Shown here: positions 38,874-50,534 of the stretch, piece by piece
Numbering within the stretch: the stretch's first letter is position 1
Layout: the number at the start of each line of letters is the position of its first letter
DNA from: Thioalkalivibrio sp. ALJ16
GTDB lineage: Bacteria; Pseudomonadota; Gammaproteobacteria; Ectothiorhodospirales; Ectothiorhodospiraceae
Direction: 5' to 3'
Assembly: GCF_000377345.1 (NCBI RefSeq)
Contig: NZ_KB898039.1
Span: forward strand, 62,001 to 126,000
Length of the DNA stretch: 64,000 nt
Translations under genes and position numbers: made by a program
The notes under the pieces: generated by a model
What the model was told of the DNA's origin: nothing
The model's input: only the letters and a program-made list of their open reading frames with translations
Database searches by the model: none

Positions 38874-39146
38874 CTAGTCGTCCTGGCTGTGGGTGTCGGC
38901 GTCCGCGCGGTTGCGGTCGACTTCGGCGTGCGGGCGCGAACAGTACAGGCGGTCGCCGTCGCGGTAGGCCTCGGCCTCCGGCACGTGCACGCCGCAGAAG
39001 GCGCAGCGGATCACCGCGCCGCCTTCCTTCAGGCGCTCCGGGCGAGCGTCTCGGGAGACCTGCCTGCGGCTGCCGCTGGAACGCACCAGGGTGCGCACCG
39101 CGAGGAACACGGCAACGATGGCAACGATCAGGAGCAGCAGGCGCAT
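38874..39146 (-). CDS. PP0621 family protein
   Basis: A 90-residue protein with one N-terminal transmembrane helix (residues 3-19) and a small zinc-ribbon-like module: CAFCGVHVPEAEAYRDGD, then CSRPH. This fits the PP0621 family, often found near bamD and pilSR. The CxxC...C..H set could bind zinc. It lies 110 bases upstream of pilS on the same strand and may be cotranscribed. Function is unknown. Confidence 0.8.
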   Translation of the reverse strand: MRLLLLIVAIVAVFLAVRTLVRSSGSRRQVSRDARPERLKEGGAVIRCAFCGVHVPEAEAYRDGDRLYCSRPHAEVDRNRADADTHSQDD

Positions 39147-39300
39147 GGCGCGATTCTAGCCCGGATATTCAATAAATGACACGCGTCCTCGCCAGTCGCT
39201 TGATTCCCCGAGATATTTTCCCGGTCGGGTGTCTGAGTGGACTACGTGCACGTCCCCGCCCGCGCCCCGTGATGCCGGGGCGTGTCGGATGCGGGACGTG

Positions 39301-42141
<2,841 letters not shown>

Positions 42142-42225
42142 ATCGGGCCTGTGCGCACAGGGCGACGCGTGCCGCGGCCTGGGCTTGCCGGTTGGAAGAA
42201 TCGGGAAGTCGCGAAAAGGACGGGA

Positions 42226-43713
42226 TTATAGCGCAGATGCGGCCTTCGCACGCCGGCGCCGGGACGGCACGCACTCGCGGTACAGCGCGAGGTAGGCATC
42301 CGCGCTTGCGGTCCAGTCGAAGTCGCGGGTCATGCCGGTGCGCAGCAGCTGTTCCCAGGCCCCGTCTTCACGTTCTGCGTATAGCGCCAGGGCGCGCTCG
42401 AGCGCGGTGCCGAGGGCGGAAACGCTGTCCGGGGTGAAGCTGAAGCCGGTGGCGGTGCCGGCGGCCAGATGCTCCGGCGTGGCATCAACGACGGTATCCG
42501 CCAGGCCCCCGGTTGCGTGGACGACCGGCGGGGTACCGTAGCGCAGGCTGTACATCTGGTTCAGGCCGCAGGGTTCGAAGCGTGACGGCATCAGGAACAG
42601 ATCGGCGCCGGCCTCGATCTGGTGGGCCAGCGGTTCGTCGTAGCCGATATGAACGCCGACCCGGCCCGGGTAGGCGCGCGCCAGGGCGCCGGTCGCGTGT
42701 TCCAGGTCCTTCTGCCCGGAGCCGACCAGGGCGAGCTGGATGCGGCCGGCCTCCAGCAGCGGGGTGCAGGCGGCGTGCAGCAGGTCCACGCCCTTTTGTT
42801 CGACCATGCGCCCTACGTGTCCCAGCAGCGGGATGGCCGGGTCCGGGTCCAGGCCCAGGCGGGTCTGCAGCGCGGCCTTGTTGGCGGCCTTGCCGGTCAG
42901 GTCATCGACGCTGTAGCGCGCCGCGATATGGCGGTCGCGCGCCGGGTCCCAGTCGCGGTAGTCGACCCCGTTGAGGATGCCGTGCAGATCGCCGCTGCGT
43001 GCCCGCAGCACGCCGTCCAGGCCCATGCCGTGTTCCGCCTGCTGGATCTCGCGGGCGTAGGTCGGCGACACGGTGGTGATGGCATCGGCGAAGACCAGGG
43101 CCGCCTTCATGAAGGACAGCTGGCCGTGGAACTCGAGGGCCTCCGGGTGCCACAGATGCGCGGGCAGCTGCAGTTCGTGCAGCAGGTCCGCGGGGAACAG
43201 CCCCTGGTAGGCCAGGTTGTGGATCGTGAACACGGTGCGCGGGCGTTCGGCCCCGGTGCGCTCCGGGTCCAGTAGCAGTGGCACCAGGCCGGTCTGCCAG
43301 TCGTTCAGGTGGATCAGCTCCGGGGTCCAGTCCAGCCCGGCGTCGTCGCGGGCCAGGGCGACGATGGCGCGCGCGAACCCGGCAAAGCGCTGGGCGTTGT
43401 CCGGCCAGTCCATGCCGTTGCTGGCGCTGTAGGGGTTGCCGGCGCGCTGGAAGTACTCCGGCCAGTCGATCAGGTACACCGGGAGGCGGGTGCCGGGCAG
43501 ATGGCCTTCCAGGATCTGCCAGGGGGCGTTGTCCGGACCGGGGCGCGAGGTCGCGTCCACCAGTTCCCGACAGGCCTCGGGATAGCCGGGCAGGACCAGG
43601 CGCACGTCCTGCCGCCGTCGCCGCAGGGCGACCGGCAGGCTGGCGCTGACGTCGGCGAGGCCGCCGGTCTTGACCAGACCATAGGCCTCGCTGCTGGCAA
43701 ACAGGATGCGCAT
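42226..43713 (-). CDS. glgA: Glycogen synthase GlgA
   Basis: A 495-residue GT5 glycogen synthase that extends alpha-1,4-glucan chains from ADP-glucose. The nucleotide-sugar loop KTGGLADV starts at Lys15, as in known GlgA, and the second nucleotide-sugar site is in MPSRFEPCGLNQMYSLRYGT. VGRMVEQKGVDLL is the typical C-terminal Rossmann start. The ATG at 43713 is fixed by the conserved N-terminus MRILFASSEAYGL; a longer frame upstream is not coding. It is divergent from pgi, with a 212-base shared control region, and followed by ppc. Confidence 0.96.
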   Translation of the reverse strand: MRILFASSEAYGLVKTGGLADVSASLPVALRRRRQDVRLVLPGYPEACRELVDATSRPGPDNAPWQILEGHLPGTRLPVYLIDWPEYFQRAGNPYSASNGMDWPDNAQRFAGFARAIVALARDDAGLDWTPELIHLNDWQTGLVPLLLDPERTGAERPRTVFTIHNLAYQGLFPADLLHELQLPAHLWHPEALEFHGQLSFMKAALVFADAITTVSPTYAREIQQAEHGMGLDGVLRARSGDLHGILNGVDYRDWDPARDRHIAARYSVDDLTGKAANKAALQTRLGLDPDPAIPLLGHVGRMVEQKGVDLLHAACTPLLEAGRIQLALVGSGQKDLEHATGALARAYPGRVGVHIGYDEPLAHQIEAGADLFLMPSRFEPCGLNQMYSLRYGTPPVVHATGGLADTVVDATPEHLAAGTATGFSFTPDSVSALGTALERALALYAEREDGAWEQLLRTGMTRDFDWTASADAYLALYRECVPSRRRRAKAASAL

Positions 43714-43925
43714 GCAAAAATCCCTGGTTACGTAACCGGTGCGACCGGTCGGGTTTCTATGGATTGTAACGCAGGGGCGGTGGCGGCACTCTGGAGCCTG
43801 GAATGCACCGGTTGTGGCTCGGCTCGAATGTGCCTGTGAACATGGATCAGTGCCTTGTTCGCATGCAAAAGTAATTCGAGCGCGAGCGTGTAGATTGATC
43901 AGTATTTCCCTTGGGGGGCAGCAGG
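43714..43925. promoter_or_regulatory. Divergent glgA/pgi control region with palindrome
   Basis: The 212-base region contains a perfect 12-base palindrome GGTTACGTAACC at 43726-43737, thirteen bases upstream of glgA, followed by ACCGGTGCGACCGGT. The sequence CGCATGCAAAA occurs twice, near 43709 (at the glgA start) and near 43859. These look like possible operators for coordinated control of glycogen synthesis and hexose flux. No regulator is identified. Confidence 0.45.
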
Positions 43926-45593
43926 ATGAAGGCGGGAGCGTACGCGGTGGCTGACGGGGCCTTGCAGGTCGAGGCACGGCGGCTGGAGCAGGAGACCCTG
44001 CGTGATCTGTTCGCGCGCGACGCGGATCGGGTCCGGCGCGATGTGCAGGAGGTGGCCGGGCTGCGCCTGGACTGGTCGCGCCAGCGTCTGGATGGCCCGG
44101 CCTGGGATGCCCTGTACGAACATGCCGCCGCCTGCGAAGTGCCCGAGGCCCTGCGCCGCCTGTTCGCCGGCGAACGGGTGAACACCACCGAGGGGAGGGC
44201 CGCGCTGCACACCGCCCTGCGCCTGCCGCGCGCCGCACAGTGCCGAGTCGACGGGACCGATGTCGTGCCTCTGGTGCACGCCGAGCTCGACCGCATGACG
44301 GCCTTTGTGCAGCAGGTGCATGACGGTGGCCACCGCGGCTACAGCGGCCGTGCCATCCGGCGCGTGGTCAATATCGGGATCGGCGGTTCCGACCTTGGGC
44401 CGCGCATGGTCTGCCGCGCGCTCGCGCCGCATGCGCGAGCGACGGCCGAGGGCGCGCCGCTGGTCGTGGATTTCGTCTCCAATGTGGACGGGGCGGCGCT
44501 GTCGGCGGTGCTGCACGAGGCCGATCCCGAGACCACGCTGTTTGTCGTCGCTTCGAAGACCTTCGGAACCCTCGAGACGCTGACCAATGCGCGTGCGGCG
44601 CGTGCCTGGCTGCTGCGTCATGCCCCGGATGCGCAGGCCGTGGCGCAGCATTTCGTGGCGGTGTCCACCGCGCGCGACCGCGTGGTCGAATTCGGGATCG
44701 ATCCGGACAACATGTTCGGTTTCTGGGACTGGGTCGGCGGGCGTTATTCCGTATGGTCCGCGATCGGGTTGCCGGTGGCGCTGTTGCTGGGCATGGACGG
44801 TTTTCGCGCCTTCCTTGACGGCGCCCACGCGCTGGACGAGCACGTGCGGCGCACGCCGATTGCGCAGAACGCCGCGGTGCGCATGGCGCTGGTGGACCTG
44901 TGGAACCAGAATCTGCTGGGCGCGCAGTCGCGCGCCGTGCTGCCCTATGACGAACGCCTCGCGCTGCTGCCGCCCTACCTGCAGCAGGCGGAGATGGAGA
45001 GCCTGGGCAAGCGTGTGGACCTGGATGGCCAGCCGGTCGCGGATGCGACCGGGGCGGTGGTCTGGGGGGCCGTCGGGACCGATGGTCAGCATGCCTTTTT
45101 CCAGCTGCTGCACCAGGGCACACGTTTCATCCCGGCCGAATTCATTGGCGTCGCCCGGCCGGAGCACGAGCTGCCCGCGCAGCACCCGTTGTTGATCGCC
45201 AACCTGGTGGCGCAGGCCGAGGCCCTGGCGCTGGGGCGGACGCAGCTCGAGGTGCGCGCGGAGATGGCGGCGGCCGGGCAGCCGCCCGCGGTGATCGACG
45301 CCCTGGCCGCACACCGCACGTTCCCGGGGAACCGGCCCAGCACCCTGATCCTGCTCGAACGCCTGGACCCGGCCACGCTGGGGGCCCTGATCGCCCTGTT
45401 CGAGCACAAGATCTATGTGCTCGCGAGCCTCTGGGGTATCAATGCCTTCGATCAGTGGGGGGTAGAGCTGGGCAAGCAGCTCGCGGGGCAGGTGCTCGCG
45501 GACCTGCGCACGGATGCCGGGGCAACGGAGCACGACCCGCCCACGAACGCCACGCTCGACTGGTTGCGCCCGCGCCTGCCGCGCGACGACTGA
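43926..45593 (+). CDS. pgi: Glucose-6-phosphate isomerase
   Basis: A 555-residue phosphoglucose isomerase that interconverts glucose-6-phosphate and fructose-6-phosphate. VNIGIGGSDLGPRM holds the phosphate site, the catalytic base is Glu358 in QAEMESLGKRV, His389 is in GTDGQHAFFQLLHQG, and Lys517 is in GVELGKQLAG. It is cytoplasmic and complete. ATG 43926 is used; an alternative TTG at 43911 adds five residues. It lies head to head with glgA, which consumes glucose-1-phosphate-derived ADP-glucose, consistent with a gluconeogenic, storage-oriented carbon flow. Confidence 0.96.
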   Translation: MKAGAYAVADGALQVEARRLEQETLRDLFARDADRVRRDVQEVAGLRLDWSRQRLDGPAWDALYEHAAACEVPEALRRLFAGERVNTTEGRAALHTALRLPRAAQCRVDGTDVVPLVHAELDRMTAFVQQVHDGGHRGYSGRAIRRVVNIGIGGSDLGPRMVCRALAPHARATAEGAPLVVDFVSNVDGAALSAVLHEADPETTLFVVASKTFGTLETLTNARAARAWLLRHAPDAQAVAQHFVAVSTARDRVVEFGIDPDNMFGFWDWVGGRYSVWSAIGLPVALLLGMDGFRAFLDGAHALDEHVRRTPIAQNAAVRMALVDLWNQNLLGAQSRAVLPYDERLALLPPYLQQAEMESLGKRVDLDGQPVADATGAVVWGAVGTDGQHAFFQLLHQGTRFIPAEFIGVARPEHELPAQHPLLIANLVAQAEALALGRTQLEVRAEMAAAGQPPAVIDALAAHRTFPGNRPSTLILLERLDPATLGALIALFEHKIYVLASLWGINAFDQWGVELGKQLAGQVLADLRTDAGATEHDPPTNATLDWLRPRLPRDD

Positions 45594-45620
45594 GCCCGTT
45601 CCTCTCCTCCGGCAGAGCGG

Positions 45621-46466
45621 TCAGACGGCGAGGGCGTCGTCGGATTCCTCGAACTCGGGGACATCGGTAGGCAGGGTGAGCGTGTGCGTCGCACCGTCCA
45701 GCCAGTAGCGGATGCGGACCTCCTCCCCGTCGTCGGTAGCGGAGACCGCCGCGAGGAAATCCATCGGCGTGGCCGGGGTCTGGCCATTCACCTCCAGGAT
45801 CAGGGCCCCGCTGCGCAGGCCGGCATTCGCCGCGCGCCCGCGGGCGCGGCTGACCAGCACGCCCTGCTCGTCCGGCAGCTGCAGGGCCTCGCGCAGGTCT
45901 TCGCGGGCCTCCACCACGGTAATTCCGAGGGCGGTCACGACCTCGTCTTCGCCCGGCGGGGTGTAGTCGAACGGGACGTCGGCCTCGAGGATCTCCGGGG
46001 CCACATGGATCGCCGCGTCGCTGCGCACCGCCAGCGCCAGCCCGTCGCTGGGGCGGGTGTCGATGCGGCGGGGTTCGGCCTCGCCCGCGACCCGGACCTC
46101 GAGCCAGCCGAGGTAGGTGCCGTTCTCGAGGCCATCGACGATCACCCGCTCCAGTCGGGCATCCAGACGCTCCAGCAGGTCAATGATGAGGTCATGGGTC
46201 TGCGGCCGCGACAGCGGGACCTCGTGCATCGCCAGCAGAATGGCGCGCGCCTGGTCGGTCCCGATCACGATCGGCACCACCTCGCCGGATTCCGGGTGGC
46301 GCAGCAGCGCGATCGGGGCGCCGCTGCCGGCGTCCATGCCGACCGTTGCCAGCTCCACCGGCAGCAGGCGGTCCGGGTCCGTCGCCATCTCGCGCGCCGG
46401 AGCATCGGCGGCGACGAACAGCAGCAGGAGCAGGACGGGAAGCAACAACCGGTGGCGGGAGATCAT
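45621..46466 (-). CDS. Exported DUF151 (BFN) domain protein with PDZ domain
   Basis: A 281-residue protein with a signal peptide (residues 1-24, MISRHRLLLPVLLLLLFVA). Next is a DUF151 / bifunctional-nuclease-like domain of about 130 residues, recognised by LARPxTHDLIIDLLERL-like and SDGLALAVRSDAAIHVAPEI segments. The C-terminal PDZ domain has the carboxylate-loop region VSRARGRAANAGLRSGALIL. DUF151 proteins are usually cytoplasmic and without PDZ, so this exported fusion is uncommon. It likely binds a peptide through the PDZ domain. Start 46466 is preferred for the signal peptide; ATG 46499, with a weak GGAG, is an alternative. Confidence 0.75.
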   Translation of the reverse strand: MISRHRLLLPVLLLLLFVAADAPAREMATDPDRLLPVELATVGMDAGSGAPIALLRHPESGEVVPIVIGTDQARAILLAMHEVPLSRPQTHDLIIDLLERLDARLERVIVDGLENGTYLGWLEVRVAGEAEPRRIDTRPSDGLALAVRSDAAIHVAPEILEADVPFDYTPPGEDEVVTALGITVVEAREDLREALQLPDEQGVLVSRARGRAANAGLRSGALILEVNGQTPATPMDFLAAVSATDDGEEVRIRYWLDGATHTLTLPTDVPEFEESDDALAV

Positions 46467-46556
46467 CGCGGTGGCCGGGCAGGGGTGTCCCCCGATCATG
46501 GCAGTCCCGCTCCGGGCCGTCCAGAATGACTCGCCCCCCTGCCGAGGATTGCCGTG

Positions 46557-47156
46557 ATGTCCCCCGAAAAGCCCTTTGCCCCGGCCGCCGATCAGAACCG
46601 CGGCCCCATCCTGGCCGTGCTGCGCGAGCGCTTTCTCGCCCATGGCCGGGTGCTCGAGATCGGCGCCGGAACCGGACAGCACGCGGTGCATTTCGCCGCG
46701 GCGCTGCCGCACCTGGACTGGTATCCCAGCGACGTGGCGGAAAACCTGCCCGGGGTGGAGGCGTGGCGGCAGGATGCGGCTCTGCCCAACCTGCGTCCGG
46801 CGCGGGCGCTGGATGTGCTGCGGGATGTCTGGCCGGAAGGCCCCTTCGAGTACGCCTACAGCGCCAATACCGTGCACATCATGCACTGGCCGGCGGTCGA
46901 GGCCATGTTTGCCGGCCTGGGGCGGGTGCTGGCGCCGGGTGGCCAGTTTGCCCTGTACGGTCCGTTCGCCCACGACGGGGCCCATACCGCCGCATCCAAC
47001 GCCCGCTTCGATCAGGCGCTGCGCGCCCAGGATCCGGGCATGGGCGTGCGCGACCGCGCCGACCTGGACGCGCTCGCCACCGCCGCCGGCCTCGCACCCG
47101 AGGCCGTGATCGACCTCCCCGCCAACAACCAGATCCTCCTCTGGCGCCACGCCTGA
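46557..47156 (+). CDS. DUF938 SAM-dependent methyltransferase
   Basis: A 199-residue class I methyltransferase of the DUF938 type. The SAM-binding loop is VLEIGAGTGQHAVHFAAALP, followed by the acidic strand WYPSDVAEN and the later motif FEYAYSANTVHIMHW. The substrate is unknown. ATG 46557 follows GAGG; a GTG three bases earlier is equivalent. It stands alone, head to head with the exported DUF151-PDZ gene, so they share a 90-base promoter region. Confidence 0.88.
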   Translation: MSPEKPFAPAADQNRGPILAVLRERFLAHGRVLEIGAGTGQHAVHFAAALPHLDWYPSDVAENLPGVEAWRQDAALPNLRPARALDVLRDVWPEGPFEYAYSANTVHIMHWPAVEAMFAGLGRVLAPGGQFALYGPFAHDGAHTAASNARFDQALRAQDPGMGVRDRADLDALATAAGLAPEAVIDLPANNQILLWRHA

Positions 47157-47250
47157 AAACGCCCGGCCACGGTCATTACGGCGTCACGAAAGCCTTGGAC
47201 GACATTAAGGGATATTCACAGGAAGACGGGAAGTTTGGAAAAAATGCCTT

Positions 47251-47278
47251 GGTGGGTCGTGGCCTGCCCCAGCCCACC
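47251..47278 (-). terminator. Probable terminator for the DUF3617 gene
   Basis: On the minus strand TTGGTGGG pairs with CCCACCAA around an internal loop and is followed by GGCATTTTTT. It is about 70 bases beyond the DUF3617 stop. The stem is 8 bp with a long loop, so strength is moderate. Confidence 0.55.
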
Positions 47279-47347
47279 AATCAGTCTTTCTTCCAGCCTT
47301 CTCATCTTCCTGTTAGCGCCTTTTAGGGCGCGTGACGAAAGCGGAGG

Positions 47348-47773
47348 TCAGCAGTCGCCGATGCGTTGGCCGCGCATTTCCATGCGCACGTTCATCGGGC
47401 CCATCGGGGTGTCCATCTCGCTGGTCATTTCGCCCTCGGCGCGATCGCCCATGAAGCGCATGCTGCCCTCCATCTGCATCTGGCCGCCCTGCGGATCGGT
47501 GCAGCTCATGGTGTAGTCCATGCGGTCGGCGGTCATGTCCATCTGGTCCAGGGTGCAGCCCTCCGGCGCCTCGATGATGTTTTCGCCGCGGTCGATGTCT
47601 TCCTGGGTGACGCACTCGGTCGTGGTCTCGGTCTGGTCCGGCATTCCGGCCATGCCTTCCATGATCATGGTGTTCTGGTTCTCCCACAGGCCCGGCTGGA
47701 TGTTCGGGGTGTCGGCCTGGGCGGCCAGCGGCAGGGCCACGAGGGGCAGGGCGGCGAAAAGGATGCGCAGCAT
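47348..47773 (-). CDS. DUF3617 family exported protein
   Basis: A 141-residue periplasmic protein. Residues 1-20 are a signal peptide (ALPLAAQADT). The mature part has the DUF3617 pattern: NIQPGLWENQNTM near its start, then TECVTQEDID, and paired Cys (GCTLDQ, MSCTDPQ) ending in GDC. Family function is unknown. It is unusually Met-rich, with runs such as GMAGMPDQ. AGGAGA before the ATG at 47773 supports the start. Confidence 0.85.
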   Translation of the reverse strand: MLRILFAALPLVALPLAAQADTPNIQPGLWENQNTMIMEGMAGMPDQTETTTECVTQEDIDRGENIIEAPEGCTLDQMDMTADRMDYTMSCTDPQGGQMQMEGSMRFMGDRAEGEMTSEMDTPMGPMNVRMEMRGQRIGDC

Positions 47774-47920
47774 GGCAGTCTCCTGAAACGGGCTAAGGCG
47801 ATCATTCAATGGTGCCTGCCCCGCCATGACGGGGCAAACGCTGGTCTCCGCGCCCGCGCACTGGCACCTTAAGTAAACATTGATCAGTGGTTCTGCAAGG
47901 CTTCAATCGGAGGGAACGCG

Positions 47921-48877
47921 ATGGCATTGCCGTTGTGGCTGGTCGGGGGTGTCGGCGCGCTCGCGCTGGGGGGTGTGCTGTGGCAGGAGGGGCAGTTGCC
48001 GGGCTCTTCCGGCGGGTATGCGCACCTGGCCGCGCCGCGCTGCGAGGTGCCGGTCACCCTGCACCTGGCGGGCGTGGATCCGCGCTTCCGCCTGGAGCGC
48101 GACGTGGTGCAGGCGGCCCTGGCCGAGGCCGTCCAGATGTGGGACGAGCAGACCCCGGAGGTGCTCTTCCGCCAGCGTGACGGCGAGGGTATGCCGGTGC
48201 GGCTGGTGTTCGACGAGCGCCAGGCGGGAGCCGAGAGCCGGGACCGTGCCCGCGCGGAACTGGATCGCCTCCAGCGGGGGATCGCCGAGCGCGAGGAGCG
48301 CCTGGATCATCGCCACTCGGCGCTGGCGGCCGATGCCGCTGGCTATCAGCGTTATCTCGAGGATTTCCAGGCGCGCCAGCGCGAATACGAGCAGGCGGTG
48401 GCTGCCTGGAATGCCGGGCGCATGGCGCACAGCGCGGGGAATCGCGAACGTCTGGAGCGGCAGCGCCGGGCGCTGGACAGCGCGCGTGATGACCTGGACC
48501 AGCGCCGGCTCACACTGGAACGGCGCCGTGACGAGCTCAACCGCGACATCCGGGCACTGGAACGCGAGATCGATGGGTTCAACGAGCGGGTCGCGGAGCT
48601 GAACCGTGAGGTCGGAGCGACCGGCAACTTCAACATGGCGGTGTATGAACAACAGGGTGCGGCCCGCTCCATCACTGTATTCAAGGCCAGCGACGCGGAC
48701 GAGCTGCGGCTGACACTGGCGCACGAGCTGGGCCATGCCCTGGGGATCAATCACGTGGACGATCCGGCAGCCGTGATGCACGCGATGCTGGGGGAAGCCA
48801 ACGCCGGGCGGCGCGACCTCAGTGAGGCCGACCGCCGCGCGCTGGCGGCGGCCTGCGACGTGGAGCTTGCGCGGTGA
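47921..48877 (+). CDS. Membrane-anchored matrixin-like metalloprotease with coiled-coil insert
   Basis: A 318-residue zinc metalloprotease candidate. HELGHALGINH at residues 268-278 is the HExxHxxGxxH zinc site of matrixins, with a following Met-turn candidate AVMHAML. An N-terminal helix (residues 3-22) anchors or exports it. RCEVPVTLHLAGVDPRF to about residue 100 looks like the start of the catalytic fold. Between this and the zinc site lies about 130 residues of charged, heptad-like sequence rich in Glu, Arg and Gln (ARAELDRLQRGIAERE; LERRRDELNRDIRAL), a strong coiled coil. This coil inserted before the zinc motif is unusual. The target is unknown. Confidence 0.8.
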   Translation: MALPLWLVGGVGALALGGVLWQEGQLPGSSGGYAHLAAPRCEVPVTLHLAGVDPRFRLERDVVQAALAEAVQMWDEQTPEVLFRQRDGEGMPVRLVFDERQAGAESRDRARAELDRLQRGIAEREERLDHRHSALAADAAGYQRYLEDFQARQREYEQAVAAWNAGRMAHSAGNRERLERQRRALDSARDDLDQRRLTLERRRDELNRDIRALEREIDGFNERVAELNREVGATGNFNMAVYEQQGAARSITVFKASDADELRLTLAHELGHALGINHVDDPAAVMHAMLGEANAGRRDLSEADRRALAAACDVELAR

Positions 48878-48882
48878 CAGGC

Positions 48883-48906
48883 GGGGCCGAGCGGATGCCC
48901 GGCCCC
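48883..48906. terminator. Hairpin between convergent genes
   Basis: GGGGCCG pairs with CGGCCCC, separated by about 10 bases, in the 38-base gap between the convergent protease and FadL-type genes. There is no T run, so this is a weak candidate transcript end. Confidence 0.35.
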
Positions 48907-48915
48907 GTATCGGTG

Positions 48916-50211
48916 CTAGAAGTGGTAGCGCATGGCGGCGGCCAGCACGTGCACGTGACCCGAGGTGGTGCCCTGCATGTTCACAAAGGTATCAGTCTGT
49001 CCATCCCCGCTGGAATCGAAGCCCCGGGTGACGTCCAGGTCCTCGCTGCCGATGTGGATGTAGCTGTAGCCGAAGTCGAAGGTGAAGCGGTCACTGCTGT
49101 TTAAGGTGGCGCCGATGGAGAACCAGGTGCGGTCGCCATCCGGGGTGCGTGTGCTGCGGCCGTTGGTCTGCGTCGGGGTCTGGTCATACTGGATGCCGCC
49201 GCGCAGGGTCCAGCGCGGGTTCATCTCGTACTCGGCCCCGACCGCGAGGGCATGGCTGTTGCGGTAGTTCTGCTCCAGCACCTGGTCGCCGTTTGGCAGT
49301 TCGATGCGGATCTCGTCGAAGTTCGACCAGTTGAACCAGGTGTACTGGGCCAGGCCGGTCCAGCGGTCATTGAAGCGGTGGCGGATGCCGATGGATGCGA
49401 TATCCGGCAGCTTCAGGTCGGCCTGCCCGGGCAGCACGGAGACAGGCCCGCCCGCGGGCTCGGTGATGGTCGCCGTGCCGCTCAGGGTGTGGGTGATGCC
49501 ATCGCGGTAATGGATGCCGAGGCGGGTGTCATCGCCCAGATCGAACAGCATCCCGATGTTGAAACCGATATCCCAGTTGTCGCCCTCGAGTTTGAATTCG
49601 CCATCGCTGGCGGGCGTGGGCGGGAAGCCGGCGGGGATGGCGCTGCGCAGGGTCGCGTCGGCGTACTGCAGGTCGAGGCCGCCGCCGATGGAGATGCGGT
49701 CGGTCAGGTCAAAGGCGATGCTGGGCTGCAGGTTCAGCACCTGCAGGTCGGATTCCAGCGAGTCGTAGCGGGCGAAGAAGTCATCGTTGTATTCATTCTT
49801 CAGGCCGAAGGGCGCGCTGAGGCCAAAGCCCAGCCAGACACGTTCCGAGTACTGCTCCGCCCAGTACAGGTTGGGGATCGGAGTCGGGTCGTAGGGGTTG
49901 TTGCCGTCGCGGCCCTCGTACGGGGCTCCATTGATGGTGGAGCTGCTGCGCCGGACCTTGGCCTCGGGGGCCAGCAGATACACGCCTGCCTGCACCTCGT
50001 TGCGTTCCAGGCGGGTCATGCCGGCCGGGTTGAAGTAGACGGTGCTGGCATCGGAGGCGACGGCGGCCTCGCCGGCATAGGCGCGGCCGAGACCGGAGAC
50101 CCCTTGCTCCTGCAGGTAAAAGCCCGCGGCCAGCAGGGTCGTGGGTGCGGCGAACAGCGCGGTGCTGACGGCGGCGGCAAGCGCCAGACGGCGCGAAGGC
50201 TTCATGGTCAT
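48916..50211 (-). CDS. FadL family outer membrane porin
   Basis: A 431-residue outer membrane beta-barrel of the FadL/TodX family for hydrophobic substrates. Residues 1-28 are a signal peptide (cleaved near LLAAG). The mature start GFYLQEQGVSGLGRAYAG and ASTVYFNPAGMTRL are diagnostic of the FadL hatch domain. The protein ends in Phe (AMRYHF), the outer-membrane insertion signal. It likely lets long-chain fatty acids or similar hydrocarbons pass. It is leftward and apparently single. Confidence 0.9.
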   Translation of the reverse strand: MTMKPSRRLALAAAVSTALFAAPTTLLAAGFYLQEQGVSGLGRAYAGEAAVASDASTVYFNPAGMTRLERNEVQAGVYLLAPEAKVRRSSSTINGAPYEGRDGNNPYDPTPIPNLYWAEQYSERVWLGFGLSAPFGLKNEYNDDFFARYDSLESDLQVLNLQPSIAFDLTDRISIGGGLDLQYADATLRSAIPAGFPPTPASDGEFKLEGDNWDIGFNIGMLFDLGDDTRLGIHYRDGITHTLSGTATITEPAGGPVSVLPGQADLKLPDIASIGIRHRFNDRWTGLAQYTWFNWSNFDEIRIELPNGDQVLEQNYRNSHALAVGAEYEMNPRWTLRGGIQYDQTPTQTNGRSTRTPDGDRTWFSIGATLNSSDRFTFDFGYSYIHIGSEDLDVTRGFDSSGDGQTDTFVNMQGTTSGHVHVLAAAMRYHF

Positions 50212-50342
50212 GCGATCTCCCCCTTATTGGTCTTTTTTCGGGGGGACCGTCGGCGGGCGGTCTGGCGCTTCCGGCACGGGCTCCCCCGCCGCGGACACTA
50301 CCGATTCCGGGGAGAGGATGCCAAGCGCATCACGTTTTGCGG

Positions 50343-50531
50343 TCAGGTCACCAGGATCAGGCCCACCAGTGCGGCGACGCCGCCGCCTACCAGCAGCGTG
50401 AGGGTGCGCCGGGTAAAGCGGCCGAGGATCAGGCGTGCCGCCCGCTCGCGCATGCCGAAGGCATCCTGCAGGCCCACAATAGCGGCGATCAGGCCCCCGA
50501 CCAGCAGGATGATTCCAAGGATCTGGGTCAT
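50343..50531 (-). CDS. DUF3185-like small membrane protein
   Basis: A 62-residue protein with two transmembrane helices (residues 3-23 and about 43-61) joined by a basic loop MRERAARLILGRFTRR. This layout resembles DUF3185. It lies three bases after the stop of the GlsB/YeaQ gene on the same strand, so cotranscription is likely. Function is unknown. Confidence 0.65.
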   Translation of the reverse strand: MTQILGIILLVGGLIAAIVGLQDAFGMRERAARLILGRFTRRTLTLLVGGGVAALVGLILVT

Positions 50532-50534
50532 CGT

